DNA from: Streptomyces sp. GC420
GTDB taxonomy: Bacteria; Actinomycetota; Actinomycetes; Streptomycetales; Streptomycetaceae
Direction: 5' to 3'
Length of the DNA: 33,251 nucleotides
Assembly: GCF_009916105.1 (NCBI RefSeq)
Contig: NZ_JAAAXQ010000036.1
Span: 1 to 33,251 of the forward strand
The translations under genes were made by a program, and so were the position numbers. The notes under the pieces are model-generated. The model ran no database searches and had not been told where the DNA came from. It worked only from the letters and a program-made list of their open reading frames with translations. The stretch's first letter is position 1. Each line of letters starts with the position of its first letter. Below are positions 15,356 through 21,957 of this stretch, one piece after another.

Positions 15356-15391
15356 GCACTCTTGTGCGAGCCGGGAAGCCGGGTTTAGGTG
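15356..15391 (+). promoter_or_regulatory. Candidate promoter of egtABCD with overlapping palindrome
   Basis: TTGTGC (15362-15367), 18 bases, TAGGTG (15386-15391) fits a principal-sigma promoter. The palindrome GCAC-TCTT-GTGC (15356-15367) overlaps the -35 and could be an operator. The egtA ATG is about 74 bp downstream with AGGAGG before it. Confidence 0.45.
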
Positions 15392-15464
15392 GGACGGTGC
15401 GCCCCGGCCCCACCGGACCGGGGCACGGCCCGACGGTCCCGACCCTCGACAGGAGGATCCGGCC

Positions 15465-16832
15465 ATGAAGAACGGCGGCTGTGCCGAAGCCGCCCTTGCC
15501 GGGGCAGAAGCCGGCAAGGCGATCAGCGAAGAGGAGGCGGAGGCCCTGATCAGGGGCATCTGCTTCAAGACCGGCCCGCCCGGCGTCATCGGGGTGGAGC
15601 TCGAATGGCTCGTGCACGACCTCGACCGACCGGAACAGCCCGTACCGCTCCACCGCCTCGAAGCGGCCTTCGCCGAACTGCGGGAACTGCCGCTCGGCTC
15701 CCCGCTCACCTTCGAGCCCGGCGGGCAGCTCGAGATCAGCTCCCTGCCGGCCTCCTCCCTGATGGAATGCGTCGAGGCCACCTCCGCCGATCTGCGCCTG
15801 GTGCGCACGGCGCTGCGGGAGCGCGGTCTTCGCCCGGCGGGACTGGGCGAAGATCCCTGGCGTTCTCCCAGACGCTTCCTGCTCCAGCCCCGGTACGCCG
15901 CCATGGAGGCGTACTTCGACCGGCACGGTCCGGCCGGGCGGGAGATGATGTGCAACTCCGCGTCCGTGCAGGTGTGTCTGGACGCGGGCCACGAGGAACC
16001 GGGCCCGCTCGGCCATGCGCGCCGCTGGCGGCTGGCACATCTGCTGGGTGCGGTGTTCGTCGCGGCGTTCGCCAACTCGCCGCTGCGCGGCGGGCGTCCC
16101 ACCGGCTGGCTGTCGACCCGGCAGGCGCACTGGGCGTCGATCGACACCCACCGTTCCCTCGCGCCCGCGGAGGGCGCCGACCCGCGTGAGTCCTGGGTCG
16201 CGCACGTCCTGGACACGCCCGTGATGTGCGTACGCAGCCCCGAGGGGCCCTGGACGGTTCCGCGGAAGGGTCTGATGCTGCGGGACTGGACGCGCGACGG
16301 CCACGGCCTGCACCGTCCGCCGACCCGGGAGGATGTCGAATACCACATCACCACGCTGTTCCCGCCGGTCAGACCGCGCGGACACCTGGAGCTGCGCATG
16401 ATCGACGCGCAGCCGGGCGAGGACGGCTGGATCGTTCCGCTGGCGGTGGCGGCGGCCCTGTTCGAGGACCCGGCGGCCACCGAGACGGCCTACCGGGCGG
16501 TGAAGCCGCTCGCGGAGCTGGCCGGCCCGGGCCCCGCGCCGCGCAACCCGCTGTGGCTGTCGGCCGCGCGGGTGGGTCTCGCCGCGCCGGGGCTGCTCGA
16601 AGCGGCCCGGGTCTGTTTCGCCGCCGCCGTCGAGGCGCTGCCGCGGCTCGGTGCCTCGACCGCCGTACGGGACGCGGTGGGCGCGTACACCGAGCGCTTC
16701 GTCGAGCGCGGGCTCTGTCCCGCCGACGAGCTGCTCCGCACCGTTTCACGGAACGCCGGCGGCCCGGGCGCGCCCGGGACCTCCGGCGAGCCCGGGATCT
16801 TTGGCACCCACGGGGAGAGGAACCGCACATGA
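15465..16832 (+). CDS. egtA: Glutamate-cysteine ligase of ergothioneine biosynthesis (EgtA)
   Basis: 455 residues, GCS2-type ATP-dependent ligase that makes gamma-glutamylcysteine, the sulfur donor used by EgtB. The family blocks GVELEWLVHD (acidic metal ligands), FEPGGQLEISS, MMCNSASVQVCLD, RPTGWLSTRQAHWASID and HLELRMIDAQPG are all present. The C-terminal 25 residues are a Gly/Pro-rich tail (GGPGAPGTSGEPG) just before the stop. The ATG at 15465 follows an AGGAGG ribosome site. The stop overlaps the egtB start by four bases (ATGA), so the genes are translationally coupled. Actinobacteria use mycothiol rather than glutathione, so the product most likely feeds ergothioneine only. Confidence 0.93.
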   Translation: MKNGGCAEAALAGAEAGKAISEEEAEALIRGICFKTGPPGVIGVELEWLVHDLDRPEQPVPLHRLEAAFAELRELPLGSPLTFEPGGQLEISSLPASSLMECVEATSADLRLVRTALRERGLRPAGLGEDPWRSPRRFLLQPRYAAMEAYFDRHGPAGREMMCNSASVQVCLDAGHEEPGPLGHARRWRLAHLLGAVFVAAFANSPLRGGRPTGWLSTRQAHWASIDTHRSLAPAEGADPRESWVAHVLDTPVMCVRSPEGPWTVPRKGLMLRDWTRDGHGLHRPPTREDVEYHITTLFPPVRPRGHLELRMIDAQPGEDGWIVPLAVAAALFEDPAATETAYRAVKPLAELAGPGPAPRNPLWLSAARVGLAAPGLLEAARVCFAAAVEALPRLGASTAVRDAVGAYTERFVERGLCPADELLRTVSRNAGGPGAPGTSGEPGIFGTHGERNRT

Positions 16833-18166
16833 CCACCCGCACCGATGCCGGCGACGCCGACACCGAGGACCTGCGGCAGCGCGCGCTGACCACCCTGGCC
16901 GCGGCACGGGAACGCACCGACGCCCTGACCACCTGCGTCGACGACCGCGATCTGACCGCACAGCACTCCCCGCTCATGTCGCCTCTGGTCTGGGACCTGG
17001 CCCACATCGGCAACCAGGAGGAGCAGTGGCTGCTGCGGGCGGTCGGCGGCCGGGAGGCCATGCGCCCGGACATCGACCCGCTGTACGACGCGTTCGAGCA
17101 CCCGCGTGCCGAGCGCCCCTCACTGCCGCTGCTGCCCCCGGACCAGGCACGCGCCTACACGGCCGAGGTCCGGGGCCGGGTCTTCGACCTGCTGGAGTCC
17201 GTGCCGCTGCGCGGCAGCTCGCTGCTGGACGCTGGATTCGCCTTCGGGATGGTCGCCCAGCACGAGCAGCAGCACGACGAGACCATGCTGATCACCCATC
17301 AGCTGCGACGCGGCCCGGCAGCGCTGACCGCGCCCGATCCCGAGGAGCCGGGTGCGGTGGACCTGCCCGCCGAAGTCCTCGTACCGGGCGGCGAGTTCAC
17401 GATGGGCACGTCCACGGAGCCGTGGGCCCTGGACAACGAACGCCCCGCCCACCGCACCGAACTGCCCCCGTTCTGGATCGACACCACGCCGGTGACCAAC
17501 GGCGCGTACCTGCGCTTCGTCGAGGACGGCGGCTACGGTGAGCCGCGCTGGTGGTCGGCGGACGGCTGGGCGTACGTCCGTGAACACGGCCTGCGCGCAC
17601 CGCTGTTCTGGCGCGAGGAGGGCGGCCTGTGGCTGCGCCGCAGGTTCGGCGTGGTGGAGCCGGTCCCCGACGACGAGCCGGTGCTGCACGTCTCCTGGCA
17701 CGAGGCGGACGCCTACGCCCGCTGGGCGGGGCGCCGACTGCCGACCGAGGCCGAGTGGGAGAAGGCGGCCCGGCACGACCCGGTGAGCGGCCGGTCGACC
17801 CGCTTCCCGTGGGGCGACGAGGACCCGACGCCGCTCCACGCCAACCTGGGGCAGCGGCACCTGCGCCCGGCGAAGGCGGGAGCCTACGCCGCGGGTGCCT
17901 CGCCGCTCGGTGTGCGGCAGTTGATCGGGGACGTGTGGGAGTGGACGTCCAGCGACTTCCTGCCCTACCCGGGGTTCACGGCGTTCCCGTACAAGGAGTA
18001 CTCCGAGGTCTTCTTCGGCGGTGACTACAAGGTGCTGCGCGGCGGCTCCTTCGCGGTGGACCCGGTGGCCTGCCGGGGCACCTTCCGCAACTGGGACCTG
18101 CCGGTCCGCCGGCAGATCTTCTCCGGCTTCCGCACGGCACGCGACGCCGGTCCGGAGCTTGGCTGA
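16829..18166 (+). CDS. egtB: Hercynine oxygenase / sulfoxide synthase (EgtB)
   Basis: 445 residues. An N-terminal DinB-like helical domain supplies the iron facial triad: His59 in VWDLAHIGNQEEQW and His145/His149 in AQHEQQHDE. The C-terminal formylglycine-generating-enzyme-like domain runs from PGGEFTMGTS through WEWTSSDFLPYPGF to VLRGGSF and FSGFRTARD. The iron-dependent enzyme joins gamma-glutamylcysteine (or cysteine) to hercynine as a sulfoxide, using oxygen. The start overlaps the egtA stop and the TGA overlaps the egtC ATG (TGATG). Length and ligand spacing match characterised mycobacterial EgtB. Confidence 0.95.
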   Translation: MTTRTDAGDADTEDLRQRALTTLAAARERTDALTTCVDDRDLTAQHSPLMSPLVWDLAHIGNQEEQWLLRAVGGREAMRPDIDPLYDAFEHPRAERPSLPLLPPDQARAYTAEVRGRVFDLLESVPLRGSSLLDAGFAFGMVAQHEQQHDETMLITHQLRRGPAALTAPDPEEPGAVDLPAEVLVPGGEFTMGTSTEPWALDNERPAHRTELPPFWIDTTPVTNGAYLRFVEDGGYGEPRWWSADGWAYVREHGLRAPLFWREEGGLWLRRRFGVVEPVPDDEPVLHVSWHEADAYARWAGRRLPTEAEWEKAARHDPVSGRSTRFPWGDEDPTPLHANLGQRHLRPAKAGAYAAGASPLGVRQLIGDVWEWTSSDFLPYPGFTAFPYKEYSEVFFGGDYKVLRGGSFAVDPVACRGTFRNWDLPVRRQIFSGFRTARDAGPELG

Positions 18167-18921
18167 TGTGCCGTCACCTGGCCTATCTGGGGCCCGATGT
18201 GCCGTTCGGCGAGCTGCTGGTGAAACCGCCGCACGGGCTCCTCAAGCAGGCGTGGGCGCCGCGGATGCAGCGGTACGGCACGGTGAACGCGGACGGCTTC
18301 GGCGTCGGCTGGTACGCCGAGGGCGACCCGGTGCCGGGCAGGTACCGCAGGGGCGGTCCTGTCTGGGCCGACCCGTCGTTCATGGACCTGGCCCGGGTGG
18401 TGCGCACCGGCGCGCTGCTCGCGGCCGTGCGGGACGCGACCGAGCCGGGCGCCGACGGGGAGGCAGCGGCGGCGCCCTTCGCGTCGGGGCCCTGGCTGTT
18501 CAGCCACAACGGCGCGCTGCGGGGATGGCCGCGCTCGGTGGCGCCGCTGGCCGCCGCGATGCCGGTCGACGAGCTGCTCACGATGGAGGCGCGCAACGAC
18601 TCGGCGTTCGTCTGGGCGCTCGTCCTGCACCGGCTGCGGGGCGGTGACACCCCGGCCGAGGCGCTGGCCGACACGGTGCTGGAACTCGCCGAGGCCACCC
18701 CGTCGTCCCGGCTGAACCTGCTGCTGACCGACGGGGAGACGATCGCCGCGACGGCCTGGGGAGACACGCTCTGGTACCTCTCCGAGCCGGGCCGACGCAC
18801 CGTCGTCGCCTCCGAGCCCTACGACGACGATCCGCACTGGAAGGAGGTGCAGGACCGCAGTCTGCTGGCCGCCACCCGCACCGACGTACTTCTGACCCCG
18901 CTCAAGGAGCCCGCCGCGTGA
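18166..18921 (+). CDS. egtC: Gamma-glutamyl-hercynylcysteine sulfoxide amidohydrolase (EgtC)
   Basis: 251 residues, class II glutamine-amidotransferase fold. Cys2 becomes the N-terminal nucleophile after Met removal (MCRHLAYLG). Substrate-pocket motifs NADGFGVGWY, WLFSHNGAL and NDSAFVWALVL match the family. It removes the glutamate from the EgtB product. The ATG at 18166 shares a base with the egtB stop, and its own stop overlaps the GTG of egtD by four bases (GTGA), continuing the coupled operon. Confidence 0.94.
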   Translation: MCRHLAYLGPDVPFGELLVKPPHGLLKQAWAPRMQRYGTVNADGFGVGWYAEGDPVPGRYRRGGPVWADPSFMDLARVVRTGALLAAVRDATEPGADGEAAAAPFASGPWLFSHNGALRGWPRSVAPLAAAMPVDELLTMEARNDSAFVWALVLHRLRGGDTPAEALADTVLELAEATPSSRLNLLLTDGETIAATAWGDTLWYLSEPGRRTVVASEPYDDDPHWKEVQDRSLLAATRTDVLLTPLKEPAA

Positions 18922-19898
18922 GTCCGCTTCGCATCACCCGCACCCTGCCCGAGGACGCCATGGACGCCGCGCTGCGCTCCGACGTCCTGCACGGGCTGAC
19001 CCGTACGCCCAAGACGCTGCCGCCCAAGTGGTTCTACGACGCCCGGGGCAGCGAACTGTTCGAGGACATCACCCGGCTGCCCGAGTACTACCCGACGCGG
19101 GCGGAGCGGGAGATCCTGCTCACCCGCGCCGCCGAGATCGCCTCCGTCACCGGTGCCCGCACCCTGGTCGAGCTGGGCTCCGGTTCCTCCGACAAGACCC
19201 GGCACCTGCTGGAGGAGCTGACGGACCTGGACAGTTATGTTCCGGTCGACGTGAGCGACTCCGCGCTGAAGGGCGCGGGCGAGGTACTGCTCGCCGAGCA
19301 TCCGGGGCTGAACGTCCACGCGCTGGTCGCCGACTTCCAGCAGGGCCTGGTGCTGCCGTCCGGCACTCCCGGGCCGCGGCTGCTGGCCTTCCTCGGCGGC
19401 ACCGTCGGCAATCTGCCGCCCGCCGAGCGGGCGGTCTTCCTCTCCTCGCTGCGCGCGCTGCTCGAGCCCGGGGACGCGCTGCTGCTGGGCACGGATCTGG
19501 TCAAGGACGAGGCGACGCTGGTCGCGGCCTATGACGACGCGCAGGGCGTGACCGCGGAGTTCAACAAGAACGTCCTGTCCGTGCTGGCCCGGGAGCTGGG
19601 CGCGGACTGCGACCCGGCCGACTTCGCGCACGTGGCCCTGTGGGACCGCGAGAACGAGTGGATCGAGATGCGGCTGAGGGCCCGTCACGACCTCACGGTG
19701 AAGATCCGCGATCTGGACCTGACGGTGGACTTCGCGGCCGGGGAGGAGCTGCGAACCGAAGTCTCCGCGAAGTTCAGGAAGGACGGGGTGCGCGCCGAAC
19801 TGGCGGCCGCAAAGCTCGAGTTGACTCACTGGTGGACGGACTCCGAGGGCCGGTTCGCATTGTCGCTGTCCGTACCGCATACGGCTACCGATCGGTAA
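18918..19898 (+). CDS. egtD: L-histidine N-alpha-methyltransferase (EgtD)
   Basis: 326 residues, starting GTG at 18918. SAM-dependent methyltransferase that trimethylates histidine to hercynine, the first step of ergothioneine synthesis. Visible family blocks are PPKWFYDARGSELFEDITRL, YYPTRAE, the SAM motif VELGSGSSDKTRHLL, FLGGTVGNLPP, and the acceptor-side segment VTAEFNKNVLSVL. Being last in the operon although first in the pathway is normal for actinobacterial egt clusters. No pyridoxal-phosphate C-S lyase (egtE) follows; the final cleavage must use an enzyme encoded elsewhere. Confidence 0.95.
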   Translation: MSPLRITRTLPEDAMDAALRSDVLHGLTRTPKTLPPKWFYDARGSELFEDITRLPEYYPTRAEREILLTRAAEIASVTGARTLVELGSGSSDKTRHLLEELTDLDSYVPVDVSDSALKGAGEVLLAEHPGLNVHALVADFQQGLVLPSGTPGPRLLAFLGGTVGNLPPAERAVFLSSLRALLEPGDALLLGTDLVKDEATLVAAYDDAQGVTAEFNKNVLSVLARELGADCDPADFAHVALWDRENEWIEMRLRARHDLTVKIRDLDLTVDFAAGEELRTEVSAKFRKDGVRAELAAAKLELTHWWTDSEGRFALSLSVPHTATDR

Positions 19899-19975
19899 TT
19901 TCCTCGTCCCCGCCTCTCCACTTCCCGTCGTGAACATGCCACCATCAGGCATCCGACGAGGGAAGGGAAGCAGGC

Positions 19976-20626
19976 ATGGCGAGTGGAGGAGCGCGTCACC
20001 GGCTCGGTGCGGCCGCGGCCGTCGTGGCGTTCGCGGTGGGGGTTCCCGCCGTCACGGCGGCCCCGGCCGCGGCCGGCACGACGTCCACGGCCGCGGCGGC
20101 GACCACCGGCACAGCGGCCGCCGCCGCGGACATCGACTACGCCGCCTGGCAGCGCGATGTGCGGGCCGTGATCGACCAGGCGCTCCCCTATGTCGAGCAG
20201 CGCACCGCGAACGCCTCGGGCGAGAAGACGGCGATCGTCTTCGACGTGGACAACACCACCCTGGAGACCGACTTCCACGAGTGGTACGAGTTGCCGACAC
20301 CCGCGGTCCAGGCGTCGCTGGAACTGGCCACGTACGCCAAGTCCCGTGGTGCCGCGGTGTTCTTCGTGACCGCCAGGCCCGGCATCATCCACAGCCTCAC
20401 CAAGTACAACCTGAAGTCGGAGGGCTACCCCCTCGACGGGCTGTACGTACGTGATCTGCCGGACCTGTTCGACGAGGTCAGCGAGTACAAGACCCGCAAG
20501 CGCGCGGAGATCGAGGCGCAGGGCTACACCATCATCGCCAACGTCGGCAACCGCTCCACGGACCTGGTCGGCGGCCACGCCGAGCGGACGTTCAAGCTGC
20601 CCGACTACGACGGCGCGCTGTCCTGA
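19976..20626 (+). CDS. Secreted HAD-family acid phosphatase (subfamily IIIB-like)
   Basis: 216 residues. The N-terminus is a signal peptide (ARHRLGAAAAVVAFAVGVPAV then AAPAAAG), followed by an Ala/Thr linker to about residue 50. The catalytic core has the HAD nucleophile motif FDVDNTTLETDF (two Asp), motif II FFVTARP, a lysine-rich stretch KTRKRAE for motif III, and NVGNRSTDL for motif IV. The protein is expected outside the membrane, hydrolysing phosphomonoesters for phosphate scavenging. ATG 19976 is preceded by GGGAAGGGAAG, a very strong ribosome site. It follows egtD by 77 bp on the same strand but probably has its own promoter. A 13-bp terminator stem follows. Confidence 0.85.
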   Translation: MASGGARHRLGAAAAVVAFAVGVPAVTAAPAAAGTTSTAAAATTGTAAAAADIDYAAWQRDVRAVIDQALPYVEQRTANASGEKTAIVFDVDNTTLETDFHEWYELPTPAVQASLELATYAKSRGAAVFFVTARPGIIHSLTKYNLKSEGYPLDGLYVRDLPDLFDEVSEYKTRKRAEIEAQGYTIIANVGNRSTDLVGGHAERTFKLPDYDGALS

Positions 20627-20657
20627 CGCCGTACCGGACGCTCCCGCGGCCCGCGCG

Positions 20658-20686
20658 CAGGCGCGGGCGCGCGGCGCCCGCGCCTG
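20658..20686. terminator. 13-bp stem terminator after the acid phosphatase gene
   Basis: CAGGCGCGGGCGC (20658-20670) and its exact complement (20674-20686) enclose a 3-base loop, 32 bp after the stop. T-rich sequence is limited to TGTCGTCT. Confidence 0.75.
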
Positions 20687-20756
20687 TCGTCTCGCGCGCC
20701 GCGCCCGGGTGGGGCACGGTGGAATGAGAAACCTGCCCCACCCCAGGGAGCCGTTC

Positions 20757-20972
20757 ATGTCGAACCACACGTACCGGGTGACCGAGATCGTCGGCACCTC
20801 CACCGAGGGAATCGACCAGGCCATCCGCAACGGCATCGGGCGCGCCTCGCAGACCCTGCGCAACCTCGACTGGTTCGAGGTGAGTCAGGTGCGCGGCCAT
20901 ATCGAGAACGGCGAGATCGAGCACTACCAGGTGTGTCTGAAGGTCGGCTTCCGGCTCGAGGAGGCCGGCTGA
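20757..20972 (+). CDS. Dodecin (flavin-binding dodecamer)
   Basis: 71 residues, the full dodecin length: SNHTYRVTEIVGTS, EGIDQAIRNGIGRASQTLRN, DWFEVSQVRG, then YQVCLKVGFRLEE. The tryptophan in DWFEV stacks on the flavin ring in characterised dodecins, and the beta-alpha-beta-beta pattern is complete. Dodecins store or buffer flavins (FMN, riboflavin) and some bind CoA. ATG 20757 has CAGGGAG eight bases upstream. It is monocistronic, between two hairpins. Confidence 0.92.
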   Translation: MSNHTYRVTEIVGTSTEGIDQAIRNGIGRASQTLRNLDWFEVSQVRGHIENGEIEHYQVCLKVGFRLEEAG

Positions 20973-20996
20973 CCGGCCGATCGACCGACCGGCCGG
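20973..20996. terminator. Hairpin between the convergent dodecin and HAD genes
   Basis: CCGGCCG (20973-20979) pairs with CGGCCGG (20990-20996), starting immediately after the dodecin stop and 10 bp before the convergent HAD gene stop. It is probably bidirectional. Confidence 0.5.
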
Positions 20997-21005
20997 GGGC
21001 GCCCG

Positions 21006-21494
21006 TCAGGTCCGCCCCTCGCGTTCCTGGGCGGCGTTCAGCGCCGGGGAGGTACGGCCCCAGCCGGCCCGTACGACGCGGAAGCCGGCACGCTCCGCCG
21101 CCTCGCACACCAACTCGTCGTCGTCGACGAGCACCCGCACCTCGCGCCGTGCCGCCAGCCGCCGCAGCACGTCCATCTTCGTGTGACGGGCGGGGCGGCG
21201 GTCGTCGTTGCGTCGCATCCAGATCCGGCCCGGCGGCAGCCCGTACCGCTCCAGCCACACGGCGGTGTCCTTGCGGCACCGCTCCGGGCGGCCGGTCAGA
21301 TAGGTGATCTCGCAGTCCCGCGCGCTCTCCAGCAGCAGGCGGACGCCCTGTTCCAGCGGCGTGTCGTACCTGGCCGCCGCGAAGAACCCGTTCCAGTCCC
21401 GCGGGTGGCGCTCCAGGAGGTGCTGCCGGTGCGCGGTGTCCGCGAGCGTGCCGTCGAGGTCGAACACGGCCAGTGGCCGGAGGGTGTCGTCCAC
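21006..21494 (-). CDS. HAD-superfamily phosphatase resembling the 3'-phosphatase domain of polynucleotide kinase
   Basis: 162 residues. HAD motif I is VFDLDGTLADT near the N-terminus, motif II ITYLTGRPERCRKDT, a lysine in HTKMDVLRRL, and the acidic motif IV VRVLVDDDELVCEAAERAG. DWNGFF, WLERYGLPP and WMRRNDD are like the PseT/Pnkp phosphatase half, which removes 3'-phosphates from nucleic acid ends; no kinase P-loop is present, so it stands alone. The function is inferred, and small nucleotidases share this fold. The start is GTG 21494. TAGGCT lies seven bases upstream, so it appears leaderless. Its first codons and promoter region form the left copy of an inverted repeat enclosing the neighbouring rsr gene. 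Confidence 0.75.
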   Translation of the reverse strand: MDDTLRPLAVFDLDGTLADTAHRQHLLERHPRDWNGFFAAARYDTPLEQGVRLLLESARDCEITYLTGRPERCRKDTAVWLERYGLPPGRIWMRRNDDRRPARHTKMDVLRRLAARREVRVLVDDDELVCEAAERAGFRVVRAGWGRTSPALNAAQEREGRT

Positions 21495-21506
21495 GCGGGC
21501 CAGCCT
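21473..21506. repeat. Left copy of a 34-bp inverted repeat enclosing rsr
   Basis: Reverse complement of 23582-23615 with one mismatch (29 bp perfect, 21473-21501). It covers the first seven codons of the HAD gene plus the 12 bases upstream. On the minus strand it contains GCGTGGACGACACCCTCCGG, where GTG is the HAD start. Confidence 0.9.
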
Positions 21507-21612
21507 AGGAGATCTGTCGCTGGTCGGGAATGAGTCCGCCCTTCGTCCGGACGAAAACCGCAGACGGGACCCTCGACCGGGTCGCCGCCCACTGCCGCCG
21601 AATCTCCCACTC

Positions 21613-21849
21613 GGATCACTGGGCGGCAGGGCCACCAGCACCGGGTCGGCACGCTTTCGTGTGCCCCGCACCGCCCTCCCTCCCCGGGGCCAACGGCGCC
21701 CATGTCGGAGCCCGAGAACGGGCCTGCGTTAATCGCTGGTGTGCGGCCCGGTGGCCCTTGTAGGTTTGCCTCGCGACCGCGCCTCCGATGCGCTCGGCTG
21801 CGGCTACTTCCTTCTGACAACCAAGTGACGCCGCCGCCCACCTTGATCC
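21613..21849. ncRNA. Possible structured RNA in the rsr upstream region (strand and identity unproven)
   Basis: Three consecutive segments on the left, GGATCA (21613-21618), GGGCGGC (21621-21627) and AGGGCCACC (21628-21636), are exactly complementary, in nested order, to TGATCC (21844-21849), GCCGCCC (21833-21839) and GGTGGCCCT (21750-21758). Inside are short perfect hairpins GGCACGC-TTTC-GTGTGCC and GCCCG-AGAA-CGGGC. No coding frame is supported here. Bacterial Ro60 genes are often next to Y-RNA-like (YrlA) genes, whose ends pair to form the Ro-binding stem, and ACCTTGATCC on the right arm is reminiscent of it. High G+C makes chance pairing common, so this is a hypothesis. Confidence 0.25.
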
Positions 21850-21957
21850 CGGCAGGCGCGGGCGCCTTCGCCCCGTCGCCGGGGCTGTCCCATCCTTTGA
21901 ATCCAGGGGGATTCGCTGCCTCGTCACACCCCACGCGTCTCCAAGATCTGGTCCGAG

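Noticed and set aside
21890..21912. TTTGAATCC resembling a tRNA T-loop before rsr
   Set aside because: The flanking bases do not form the required T-stem, and no D-arm or acceptor stem fits around it.
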